Source: G965267605 sp965267605
Lineage (GTDB): Bacteria; Bacteroidota; Bacteroidia; Flavobacteriales_E; Vicingaceae
Length of the DNA: 64,000 nucleotides
Assembly: GCA_965267605.1 (NCBI GenBank)
Contig: OZ254088.1
Coordinates: 248,001-312,000 of the forward strand
Direction: 5' to 3'
The notes below the pieces were generated by a model. It saw nothing but the letters and a program-made list of their open reading frames with translations, had not been told where the DNA came from and ran no database searches. A program made the position numbers and the translations under genes. Shown here one piece after another: positions 44,132 through 52,468 of this stretch (its first letter is position 1; each line of letters begins with the position of its first letter).

Positions 44132-46372
44132 CTAAGCCAAATTTGACACTTTGCCTATTCCTTCGATGATCTCGTTTAGTGTAGCGCTCGGTCTCATGGC
44201 GTTTCCGGCCTTGTCGTCATCCGGCAAGTAGTATCCTCCAATGTTCACGGCAGCTCCTTGTGCATCCAGTAATTCCCGTGAAATCTGGGTTTCCGCTGAT
44301 TCCATGGCAGATGCAACCTCTCCAAATGTGGCACTTAAATCGGCATCCTTGGTCTGATCAGCCAGCGCTCTGGCCCAGTACATAGCCAGATAGAAATGAC
44401 TTCCTCTATTGTCTATCTCACCGGTCTTTCTTGACGGTGATTTGTCTTCACTGAGGTAACGTTCGGTTGCTTCGTCCAGCATTTCCCCTAGAACCCTCGC
44501 TTTGTTGTTGCCCGTTTTTTCTCCAAGATGATCTAACGAAACAGCCAGCGCAAGGAACTCCCCAAGAGAATCCCATCTTAAATGTCCTTCCTCGGTGAAT
44601 TGCTGTACATGTTTTGGAGCCGATCCTCCTGCACCGGTCTCAAACAAACCACCACCATTCATCAAAGGAACAATAGATAGCATTTTTGCACTTGTGCCTA
44701 ACTCGAGAATAGGGAAGAGGTCTGTTAGGTAATCCCTGAGCACGTTGCCCGTAACTGAGATTGTGTCCTGTCCTTCCGCTATTCTATCAAGGGTAAATCT
44801 CGTGGCTTGCACCGGAGACATAATGTGAATTTCCAGGCCGGAAGTATCGTGGTTAGGAAGGTACGCGTTGACTTTCTCAATCAACTGCTTGTCGTGTGCT
44901 CGTCTGTCATCTAGCCAGAATACGGCTGGGGTATTCGTAGCGCGTGCTCTTGATACCGCAAGTTTCACCCAATCCTGGACCGGGGCATCTTTTACCTGGC
45001 ACATTCTCCAGATGTCGCCTTTGCCTACATTGTGTTCCATCACAACTGTTCCAGTGGTGTCTACCACTTTAACAGTTCCAGCTTCAGCGATCTCAAAAGT
45101 TTTGTCATGTGAACCGTACTCTTCCGCCTTCTGAGCCATTAGCCCAACATTTGGTACCGTTCCCATGGTGGTCGGATCCAGGGCTCCGTTTTCTTTACAG
45201 AAATCGATACAGGCCTGATAAATTCCAGAATAGCTTTTATCTGGAATAACCGCTTTCGTATCCTGTGCGTTGCCATCTTTGTTCCACATTCTTCCCGAGT
45301 TGCGGATCATGGCTGGCATAGACGCATCAATGATCACATCACTCGGAACGTGAAGATTGGTGATTCCTTTATCTGAATTAACCATGGCAAGGTCAGGTCC
45401 ATTGTCTAAACACGCTTGCATGGCTGAGAGGATCTCGTTCTTTTCGTCACCCGATATGCCTTCAACCTTAGCATAAACATCGCCCAGGCCATTGTTTGGA
45501 TCCACACCTGCTGCCTCCAATTGAGCACCGAACTTTTCAAATACTGGTGCGAAGAATTGGGTAACTGCATGTCCGAAGATGATCGGGTCCGAGACCTTCA
45601 TCATGGTTGCCTTCATATGTAAGGAGAACAACACTCCTTTTGACTTAGCATCTTCGATTTCGGCACTTAGGAATGATTTCAGCTTGGCAACATCCATGCA
45701 GGTAGAATCTGCTATTTCTCCTGCCTGAATGGCAATACCATCTTTCAGTAGGGTAACGCCAGAATCGCTATGCAGTTCTATGCGAAGTGAAGTTGGTTCT
45801 CCAAAGGTTACCGATTGCTCCTGTGATCTGAAATCACCTTCGCTCATACTTGAAACATGTGACCTGGAATCTCCAGTCCACACACCCATGGAATGTGGAT
45901 TCTTCTTAGCGAAGTTCTTCACTGCTTTCGGTGCCCTTCGGTCAGAGTTGCCTTCTCTGAGAACTGGGTTCACAGCACTTCCTTTTACCTTATCGTATCG
46001 ACCTTTAATTTCCTTTTCTTCATCATTCCCTGGTTCCTCCGGGTAATCAGGAATGGGGTAGCCTGCACTTTGTAATTCTTTGATGGCCGCTTTAAGCTGT
46101 GGTACAGATGCACTGATGTTCGGAAGCTTAATGATGTTTGCCTCTGGCGTTTTTGCCATCGCGCCAAGCTCTGCAAGGTGATCTCCGATCTTCTGGTCGT
46201 CAGATAGTCTATCTGGAAAAACAGCAAGTATTCTTCCGGCCAGCGATATATCCCGTGTTTCTACTTCAACTCCAGCCGAAGAAGCAAAAGCTTTAACAAT
46301 AGGGAGGAAGGATTGAGTAGCCAATGCTGGCGCTTCATCTGTCTTGGTATAAATGATCTTAGAGTCGGACAT
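44132..46372 (-). CDS. icd: Isocitrate dehydrogenase (NADP+), monomeric type
   Basis: 746-residue monomeric IDH, unrelated in length to the 400-residue dimeric form. Family landmarks: the start SKIIYTKTDEAPALATQSFLP, GNSDRRAPKAVKNFAKKNPHSMG, FSLHMKATMMKVSDPIIFGHAV, and EGHLRWDSLGEFLALAV. It oxidises isocitrate to 2-oxoglutarate with NADP+. Aconitase, the previous TCA step, lies 8 kb away in its own unit. Confidence 0.97.
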   Translation of the reverse strand: MSDSKIIYTKTDEAPALATQSFLPIVKAFASSAGVEVETRDISLAGRILAVFPDRLSDDQKIGDHLAELGAMAKTPEANIIKLPNISASVPQLKAAIKELQSAGYPIPDYPEEPGNDEEKEIKGRYDKVKGSAVNPVLREGNSDRRAPKAVKNFAKKNPHSMGVWTGDSRSHVSSMSEGDFRSQEQSVTFGEPTSLRIELHSDSGVTLLKDGIAIQAGEIADSTCMDVAKLKSFLSAEIEDAKSKGVLFSLHMKATMMKVSDPIIFGHAVTQFFAPVFEKFGAQLEAAGVDPNNGLGDVYAKVEGISGDEKNEILSAMQACLDNGPDLAMVNSDKGITNLHVPSDVIIDASMPAMIRNSGRMWNKDGNAQDTKAVIPDKSYSGIYQACIDFCKENGALDPTTMGTVPNVGLMAQKAEEYGSHDKTFEIAEAGTVKVVDTTGTVVMEHNVGKGDIWRMCQVKDAPVQDWVKLAVSRARATNTPAVFWLDDRRAHDKQLIEKVNAYLPNHDTSGLEIHIMSPVQATRFTLDRIAEGQDTISVTGNVLRDYLTDLFPILELGTSAKMLSIVPLMNGGGLFETGAGGSAPKHVQQFTEEGHLRWDSLGEFLALAVSLDHLGEKTGNNKARVLGEMLDEATERYLSEDKSPSRKTGEIDNRGSHFYLAMYWARALADQTKDADLSATFGEVASAMESAETQISRELLDAQGAAVNIGGYYLPDDDKAGNAMRPSATLNEIIEGIGKVSNLA

Positions 46373-46395
46373 TCGGATAAGAATTACGTTTCCGG

Positions 46396-46403
46396 CAAAA
46401 GTA
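46396..46403 (-). promoter_or_regulatory. -7 box (TACTTTTG) of icd
   Basis: Matches TAnnTTTG on the minus strand, 23 bases before the icd ATG, in the short gap after the M16 peptidase gene. Confidence 0.55.
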
Positions 46404-46426
46404 TAGTTATTGCGTTGAGATGAAAA

Positions 46427-49357
46427 TTAATATGTGTAAAGGCGTTGAACCGGAATCTGTTCAACCTCTCCCAGAAGTTCCAGTGCCTTGAAGTCAATAT
46501 CTTTCTTGTTGCCAATTACCAGGAAGGAGTATTGTTTTCCTGAGATCTGATCATTGAAGAATTTCTTGAAGTCAGCAAACGTCATTTTCTTGATGGCTTC
46601 ATAGGTTACCTTTCTCTGATCGTGATCAATACCTATATCCTTCATGTTCTGGTATTCCCAAAACTTCGAGCTACCAGTGATCCTGGTACTTTCAATACTC
46701 TTCAATGCCGCGTCCTTGGCCGCCTCAAAGGCAGATTCTGACTCTGGCATATTGTTGAGTATTTCAAGCATGGCATCCAAAGCCGCAGGCATTTTATCAT
46801 TTTGCGTGCCTACGAACGCCTCAGAATAATGGGAGCGATCCACACGATTCGGCACGGAGAATCTTGCATACGCACTATAGGCCAATGCTCTTGATTCTCG
46901 AATCTCCTGGTATACGATAGAGGTGAAGCCCATTCCAAAGTACTCCCCAAATATGGCTGCATACGGCATGAAGTCCACGTTAAGCTTCGGCCCTTTACTC
47001 ACCATAATGATTTGCGCTTGTACCATATCGTAATGTGTAAAGAAGACCTTGGGTTTCTCGTACGTTAGCTCATCCTGTGGAAGTAGTTCCGGGTAATCCT
47101 TGAACTCTGCAGGAATCTTGTGGTGTTTGTTAACGGTTGCTTTTACTGCATCAGGTTCCTGGCTTCCATGATAGTACACGTAATGCGAGTAGTTGGTTAG
47201 TCCCTTTACCTTTTGAAGCAAGTCTGCTTCATTCATTGCGAAAAGCTCCTTGATTCCAGGTCTAGCAATTACCGGAGAGTTCTCACCATACTTCACGAAG
47301 TTTCGTAGCCCGGTATACAGAATGCTGCTCTTGTCTTGCATTGCATCCTGACGGTCTTTGGAGATGCCCAGAATCACTTCTTCATATATTCCAGCATCGC
47401 CTTTGCATTCGGCCAGGATATGTTCCAGCAGTTCAACACCCTTTTCAAAGTTCTTGTCCAGACCCGTCATCGTGATATAGGTTCTTCGGCTTCCGCTGAA
47501 GACATCGAAACTCAGGCCATATTTGAACAGTTCCTTTTGGAGCTCCTCTGGAGTGTATTTGGAAGTACCAACGTAGGTAAGGTAATCCATGGCTACGGCA
47601 AGCAGCCGGTCATTTCTTACACCCATGTCAAGACCATAGAAGAGCCTGAAAATGTCGTTGTTCTTGTTGGCTGTGTGGTAGAATGCGAGCCCATTCTCCA
47701 TCTTACTTTGGTGCACATCTTTAGCGAAATCGAGGAACTGCGGTTCTATTCTGCCCGCTTCCAAAGCTGAGATAGCACCATGGAACTTGGAGTTCTGCTC
47801 ACGGTTCACCGGAACTGGTGTGATCTTAGGCTTGTCAACCTTTACAATGCTTCCATCCTTGCCCTGTCGCTTATACACGGTAATGTAATTACTGTTGAAA
47901 TGTTCCTTGGTAAACGCAATGAGGTCTTCCTTTGTAATGGCTCTGATCTTATCGAAAATGGCCAGGGATTCTTTGTAATCCGTTTGCGCAATGAATGTGC
48001 TCACCATTTGTTCAACGCGGAACCAATTTCCTGATGTCTGACTTTTGTAGCCGAACTCCATATCGTTTGCGCATGCCTCGATCAACCAATCATCGAACTT
48101 ACCTTCTTTCACTGAGTCAAGCTGAGCAAGCAAATGAGCCTCAACATCTTCAAGTGACTGTCCCATTCTTGGGTATCCGGAAAATCCAAACGTGCTGTAG
48201 TCGTTGAAAACCTCGTAGTAGGTTTCACCCTCCAGGATAACTTGTTTCTGGTTCAAGTTCAGGTCTAACACACCTGCCTGTCCATTGTTTAACACATGGT
48301 TAAGTAGCCTCAGGTACGCATGCTTCTCGTAACCTGCTCCTGGAAAACGGAAGCCGATGTCCACCCATTCTGACATAGGGCCAACCACTTCTTTCTTGAT
48401 AGGTTCAGTAATAGGAGCTTCTTCAACCACATTGTGTTCCGGAACTTCCTTAGACTGCAATCCACCAAACTCTGCTTGTACCCACTTGATAGCTGAATCA
48501 GGGTTGAAATCGCCCGAAATGCAAAGTGCCATATTGTTCGGCACGTAGTAAGTATCAAAGTACTCATGGATCTTCACCATCGAAGGGTTCTTAAGGTGCT
48601 CAGCGGTTCCAATGGTGGTTTGTGTTCCGTATGTGTGATTGGGGAACATTGCTGCACACATGGTGTGCCACATCTTGTTGTAATCAGAGTCCTGGCCCTG
48701 GTTGAATTCTTCGTACACCGCCTCAAGTTCGGTGTGAAAGATTCTGAGTACCAATTCGCTAAATCTCTCTGCTTCAACCTTTAGCCATTTCTGGAGTTCG
48801 TTGCTTGGAATGTTTACGATATAGACCGTTTGATCAAGGAATGTGTAAGCATTGCTTCCTTCACCACCCAGGTTTCTGATGAGTTGGTCATATTCGTTTG
48901 TAGCCACGTAGTTAGCCGCCAGCTGCGATACGCTGTCAATCTTTGCGTAGATCGCCTTTCGCGCTTCTGGATCTGTGGTGGACCTGTGTTCTTCATAGAG
49001 CTTGGATATTTCTTCAAGCAGCGGTTTTTCCTTCTCCCAATCAAGCGAAGCCATTTTAGAGGTACCCTTAAAGACCATATGTTCCAGGTAGTGGGCCAAT
49101 CCGGTAGCATCGCTGGGATCGTTGGCACTTCCTGTTCGAATGGCAATGGCGGTTTGAATGCGCGGTTCTTCTTTGTTAACACTCATGAAGACCTTGAGCC
49201 CATTCTTAAGGGTATATACACGTAATCCCAGTGGATCGTTTTCGTACGTCTCGAACGGGATGGAACTTTCCTGCTGTTCAACCGGTTCTTCATCACTGCC
49301 ACATCCCAAAAGGAAAAGTGTACTCGCAATTGCAAGAATAGAGGTGAATTTTTTCAT
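46427..49357 (-). CDS. M16 (insulinase/pitrilysin) family metallopeptidase lipoprotein
   Basis: 976 residues with a lipoprotein signal (MKKFTSILAIASTLFLLGC). The inverted zinc motif HxxEH is His89-Tyr-Leu-Glu92-His93 in GLAHYLEHMVFKGT, with the third-ligand region ELEAVYEEFNQGQD about 75 residues later. Two M16 halves are evident, the second (from about residue 540) without the metal motif, as in pitrilysin and insulysin. It probably cleaves oligopeptides in the periplasm. The start lies 2 bases after dnaX, so the two are likely co-transcribed. Confidence 0.92.
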   Translation of the reverse strand: MKKFTSILAIASTLFLLGCGSDEEPVEQQESSIPFETYENDPLGLRVYTLKNGLKVFMSVNKEEPRIQTAIAIRTGSANDPSDATGLAHYLEHMVFKGTSKMASLDWEKEKPLLEEISKLYEEHRSTTDPEARKAIYAKIDSVSQLAANYVATNEYDQLIRNLGGEGSNAYTFLDQTVYIVNIPSNELQKWLKVEAERFSELVLRIFHTELEAVYEEFNQGQDSDYNKMWHTMCAAMFPNHTYGTQTTIGTAEHLKNPSMVKIHEYFDTYYVPNNMALCISGDFNPDSAIKWVQAEFGGLQSKEVPEHNVVEEAPITEPIKKEVVGPMSEWVDIGFRFPGAGYEKHAYLRLLNHVLNNGQAGVLDLNLNQKQVILEGETYYEVFNDYSTFGFSGYPRMGQSLEDVEAHLLAQLDSVKEGKFDDWLIEACANDMEFGYKSQTSGNWFRVEQMVSTFIAQTDYKESLAIFDKIRAITKEDLIAFTKEHFNSNYITVYKRQGKDGSIVKVDKPKITPVPVNREQNSKFHGAISALEAGRIEPQFLDFAKDVHQSKMENGLAFYHTANKNNDIFRLFYGLDMGVRNDRLLAVAMDYLTYVGTSKYTPEELQKELFKYGLSFDVFSGSRRTYITMTGLDKNFEKGVELLEHILAECKGDAGIYEEVILGISKDRQDAMQDKSSILYTGLRNFVKYGENSPVIARPGIKELFAMNEADLLQKVKGLTNYSHYVYYHGSQEPDAVKATVNKHHKIPAEFKDYPELLPQDELTYEKPKVFFTHYDMVQAQIIMVSKGPKLNVDFMPYAAIFGEYFGMGFTSIVYQEIRESRALAYSAYARFSVPNRVDRSHYSEAFVGTQNDKMPAALDAMLEILNNMPESESAFEAAKDAALKSIESTRITGSSKFWEYQNMKDIGIDHDQRKVTYEAIKKMTFADFKKFFNDQISGKQYSFLVIGNKKDIDFKALELLGEVEQIPVQRLYTY

Positions 49358-49359
49358 GA

Positions 49360-51144
49360 CTATGGCATTATATCAAGGTCCAGGTCATCCTTTAATTTCT
49401 GGATATCCGGATACTTGTTTTTCATCTGTTCAAATTTTTCCGCACTGGTATAGGCCTTCTTGTCTTCAGGTTTATCAGTGATCTTCGTCTCGAGTAATAA
49501 CCGCGTATTGCGCAATTTGTTACGAAGAAATTCATGAATATCTGCACTGATGGTTGCGAGCTCTTCCTGTTGCGCTTGGTTATCAATAACCAACGAGATG
49601 GTTAGGTCATCGTTCAACGTGGGCTCTCTTCGACTTAACGTACTGTGAAGACTCATTCTGCCTTCATCCAACATTTGGGCAACAAGCTCGTTCCAGGCTT
49701 CTTTGAAATCAGCCGGAGTCACGTGCTCATTCATTTCTTTTGCTTCTTCTGCGGCCGCTGCTTCCTCCTCCTGTTCGGGTGTTTTCTTCCAGGCATTGAT
49801 GGAGATGGACTCTCCGCGCAACATTTCAAGATTAATGGCAGGGGTAGATAGTTCCTTAACCGCCTTGTTCGGTGTGTAGCCCGGCTGTGTTTCCGGTTGT
49901 TGTGTCTCCGGCTGTTGCGTCTGTTCCTGCGTTTTCGGCTTCGTCTGTTCTTGTGTCGACTGCACTTCCTGAGTTTCCGGAGTGTGAGTCTCCGGTTGAG
50001 GGTTGCTCGGTTGGATTTGTATGGGCTGAATCTTCGCGGATCTCAGCGTGGCCAGTATCAGGTGCTTTTTTTTTTCGGCCGGTTCGGCTTCAGTTTTGAT
50101 TACGCTGGCCATTTTCATCAGCGCGATTTCTATCGATAACCTCTTATTCTTGCTCGCCCTGTAATGGATATCTGTTTCGCGAATGATATCCAGACATGTA
50201 AGGATGAACTTTTCGGAAACTTCAGCGGATTGTACTGCAAGCTTCTCTTTCATCCCATCACTTACGTCTAACAGATTGATGGTAGAAGGATCCTTGCTTA
50301 CAAGTAGATTCCTCAGATGATCTCCCATGCCAATGATGAACTGTAGTCCATCGTGCCCTGCATTGAGCGTTTCGTTGAATAGTAACAGCGTTTGCGCGAT
50401 GTTGGCATCAATGAAGTGGTTCACCATTTTGAAATGCGTTTCGCTATCAACCACATGAAGATTGGTCAATACCGAAGCAAGGGTGATGCCTCCACTGTGC
50501 GCCAGCATTTGATCAAACAGGGTCAGTGCATCTCGAAGCGCACCATCTGCCTTTTGAGCCAGGATGTACAACGCTTCCTCTTCCGCTTCCACGCCTTCTT
50601 TTTGCGCAAGGTTTTGAAGATGCGACACCATGTCTGCTGTTTCAATTCTGTTGAAATCAAAAACCTGGCACCTGGAGATGATGGTAGGAAGGATCTTGTG
50701 TTTCTCAGTTGTGGCGAGAATGAAGATTGCGTGTGCAGGTGGTTCTTCCAATGTCTTCAGGAAGGCATTGAATGCCTGAGAAGACAACATGTGTACCTCA
50801 TCAATGATGTACACTTTGTACTTCCCTGTTTGAGGAGGAATACGCACCTGGTCGATCAGACTGCGGATATCCTCAACGGAGTTATTGGAAGCCGCATCTA
50901 ATTCAAAAATGTTGAACTCGAATGTATCATCTGGGGAGGTGTCGTCTGATAGATTCACTTCACGTGCAAGAATACGGGCACATGTAGTTTTACCCACTCC
51001 CCGAGGTCCACAGAACAAGTAAGCTTGCGCGAGTTGACCACTGTTGATCGCATTTGTAAGCGTACTGGTAACAGTGGTTTGACCAACTACATCCGGGAAT
51101 GTGGCTGGACGGTATTTTCTTGCTGATACTACGAATTCACTCAT
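49360..51144 (-). CDS. dnaX: DNA polymerase III subunit gamma/tau
   Basis: Clamp-loader ATPase and polymerase organiser; 594 residues from ATG 51144. A TTG at 51156 lies in the -7 box and is unlikely. ATPase core: VSARKYRPATFPDVVGQ, Walker A GPRGVGKT (46-53), IIDEVHMLSSQAFNAFLKTLEEPP, sensor LATTEKHKILPTI and ISRCQ. The four-Cys zinc module of E. coli DnaX is absent (AREVNLSDDTSPDDTF takes its place). After the domain III helix (IEIALMKMASV) an A10 run at residues 357-360 starts a Pro/Gln/Thr-rich linker (PETQEVQSTQEQ...), then the tau C-terminal part. See the slippage-site feature. Confidence 0.95.
   Translation of the reverse strand: MSEFVVSARKYRPATFPDVVGQTTVTSTLTNAINSGQLAQAYLFCGPRGVGKTTCARILAREVNLSDDTSPDDTFEFNIFELDAASNNSVEDIRSLIDQVRIPPQTGKYKVYIIDEVHMLSSQAFNAFLKTLEEPPAHAIFILATTEKHKILPTIISRCQVFDFNRIETADMVSHLQNLAQKEGVEAEEEALYILAQKADGALRDALTLFDQMLAHSGGITLASVLTNLHVVDSETHFKMVNHFIDANIAQTLLLFNETLNAGHDGLQFIIGMGDHLRNLLVSKDPSTINLLDVSDGMKEKLAVQSAEVSEKFILTCLDIIRETDIHYRASKNKRLSIEIALMKMASVIKTEAEPAEKKKHLILATLRSAKIQPIQIQPSNPQPETHTPETQEVQSTQEQTKPKTQEQTQQPETQQPETQPGYTPNKAVKELSTPAINLEMLRGESISINAWKKTPEQEEEAAAAEEAKEMNEHVTPADFKEAWNELVAQMLDEGRMSLHSTLSRREPTLNDDLTISLVIDNQAQQEELATISADIHEFLRNKLRNTRLLLETKITDKPEDKKAYTSAEKFEQMKNKYPDIQKLKDDLDLDIMP
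49856..50076 (-). other. dnaX A10 slippage site and its -1 alternative frame
   Basis: On the minus strand the zero-frame codons read GAA AAA AAA AAG CAC at 50076-50062, holding A AAA AAG, the E. coli dnaX slippery heptamer, in the right phase. Shifting to -1 opens a further 69 codons to TAA at 49858-49856. Shifting to +1 (for example by loss of one A in the mRNA) gives Ser-Thr then TGA at 50060-50058, a product of 361 residues, about the size of the ATPase core. A small hairpin-like GCCG-AAC-CGGC sits just before the run. Confidence 0.5.
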
Positions 51145-51153
51145 GAGGAGGAA

Positions 51154-51161
51154 CAAATATA
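51154..51161 (-). promoter_or_regulatory. -7 box (TATATTTG) of dnaX
   Basis: Matches TAnnTTTG on the minus strand, 9 bases before the ATG at 51144. Predicted leader is about 3-5 bases, and the box rules out the TTG at 51156 as start. Confidence 0.5.
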
Positions 51162-51254
51162 GACGGCATCACCAATGTTGGCGAGGGATTCCGGCTATTT
51201 AGTTATTAACAGAATGGGTGCTTTTTGTTGATATCACTTCAACGCCCCTAATCC

Positions 51255-51285
51255 TTTGATAATTCCGGATATAACCCTATTTTTG
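51255..51285 (+). promoter_or_regulatory. Full promoter of rpsF-rpsR-rplI: TTTG-N19-TATTTTTG
   Basis: -33 element TTTG at 51255-51258, a 19-base spacer, then -7 box TATTTTTG at 51278-51285. Same architecture as the tRNA-Glu promoter. Predicted start near 51291, leaving a leader of about 34 bases. Confidence 0.7.
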
Positions 51286-51324
51286 CCGTCCTTTTTGAAA
51301 CAAGGAAAAGTTAAATAATTAAGT

Positions 51325-51666
51325 ATGAACAATTACGAAACCGTTTTCATTTTAACTCCCGTTTTATCTGAAGCTCAGGTAAAGGAAGCGGTAACCAAGT
51401 ACAAGAAGTTCATTACTGACGGTGGCGGCAAAGTGGTCAACGAAGAGAATTGGGGCATGAAAAAACTTGCTTATCCAATTCAGAAGAAGTCGACTGGCTT
51501 TTATGTCCTCCTCCAGTTTGAAGCTGATGGTACGTTCATCTCAGAACTTGAAACTACTTTCAAGCGTGATGAAACGGTTATGCGGTTCCTAACGGTGAAG
51601 TTAGACAAGTATGCCCAGGAATATGCTGAGGCAAGAGTTAAAAGACTAAGTGGAACTACAGCTTAA
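51325..51666 (+). CDS. rpsF: 30S ribosomal protein S6
   Basis: 113 residues. Binds the central domain of 16S rRNA together with S18. Begins MNNYETVFILTPVLSEAQVKEAVTKYK, and WGMKKLAYPIQKKSTGFYVLLQFE matches the family. First gene of the S6-S18-L9 operon; the ssb or priB gene found here in other phyla is absent. Confidence 0.97.
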   Translation: MNNYETVFILTPVLSEAQVKEAVTKYKKFITDGGGKVVNEENWGMKKLAYPIQKKSTGFYVLLQFEADGTFISELETTFKRDETVMRFLTVKLDKYAQEYAEARVKRLSGTTA

Positions 51667-51675
51667 ACGAAAGAC

Positions 51676-51945
51676 ATGGCAGAAAATAGTTCAGAAATCA
51701 GGTACCTAACTCCTCCAAATATTGATTTGAGGAGAGAGAAGTACTGTAGATTCAGAAAGAGCCGTATCAAGTACATCGATTACAAGGATGCGGACTTCCT
51801 ACTAAAGTTTGTAAATGAGCAAGGAAAGATTCTTCCAAGAAGAATCACCGGAACTTCTTTGAAGTATCAGCGTAAAGTGGCTACTGCTGTAAAGCGTGCA
51901 AGACATCTTGCATTGATGCCATACGTTGGCGACATGCTCAAGTAA
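51676..51945 (+). CDS. rpsR: 30S ribosomal protein S18
   Basis: 89 residues, partner of S6 on the 30S platform. KYCRFRKSRIKYIDYKDADFLLKFVNEQGKILPRRITGTSLKYQRKVATAVKRARHLALMP is covered by shorter family motifs such as LPRRITG and VKRARHLALMPY. Lies 9 bases after rpsF in the same operon. Confidence 0.97.
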   Translation: MAENSSEIRYLTPPNIDLRREKYCRFRKSRIKYIDYKDADFLLKFVNEQGKILPRRITGTSLKYQRKVATAVKRARHLALMPYVGDMLK

Positions 51946-51969
51946 GTTTAACGATCTAAGATTTAAGTC

Positions 51970-52416
51970 ATGAAAGTAATTCTAACTGACGATGTAGAGA
52001 ATCTTGGCTTCAAAGATGAAGTTGTGACCGTTAAACCAGGATACGGAAGAAATTTCCTGATTCCACGCGGCATGGCTAAACTGGCAACAACTTCAGCAAT
52101 GAAGGTACATGATGAGAACATGCGTCAAAGAGCCAGCAAAGAGGCGAAGATTATCGAAGCAGCTCAATCAACTGCAGATGCATTAGACAAGGCAACTATC
52201 AAGGTAGGTGCAAAAGTTGGAGAGAAGGGTAAGATTTTCGGATCTGTTACCAGTATCCAACTTGCAGATGCTATTGAGAAACTTGGACACAAAGTTGATC
52301 GCAAATTCATCAAGTTAAGAGGTGAGGCAATCAAAAGTGTTGGAACATACGAAGCAGATGTAAAGCTTCACAGAGATGTTGCGACCGTTGTGAAATTCGA
52401 AGTTGTACCTGAGTAA
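51970..52416 (+). CDS. rplI: 50S ribosomal protein L9
   Basis: 148 residues. N-terminal domain MKVILTDDVENLGFKDEVVTV and VKPGYGRNFLIPRGMA bind 23S rRNA; a long central helix and a C-terminal domain (GKIFGSVTSIQLADAI) follow. Last gene of the operon, closed by the terminator at 52438. Confidence 0.97.
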   Translation: MKVILTDDVENLGFKDEVVTVKPGYGRNFLIPRGMAKLATTSAMKVHDENMRQRASKEAKIIEAAQSTADALDKATIKVGAKVGEKGKIFGSVTSIQLADAIEKLGHKVDRKFIKLRGEAIKSVGTYEADVKLHRDVATVVKFEVVPE

Positions 52417-52437
52417 GCTTTGATCAACAAGATTTGA

Positions 52438-52468
52438 AACCCGTACCGATAGGTGCGGGTTTTTTTTA
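52438..52468 (+). terminator. Intrinsic terminator after rplI
   Basis: ACCCGTACC / AGGTGCGGGT stem (about 8 bp, one G-T pair), loop GATA, then a run of T. It also lies at the end of the convergent permease gene. Confidence 0.85.

Noticed and set aside
50392..50901. Open plus-strand frame of about 170 codons opposite dnaX
   Set aside because: Antisense to the conserved ATPase core of dnaX; composition (Cys/Arg-rich) is that of a reading-frame shadow.
51286..51324. Possible S6:S18 autoregulatory leader before rpsF
   Set aside because: A CCG and a short TCCTT/AAGGA pairing exist, but the CCG lies upstream of the predicted transcription start and the arm is weak.
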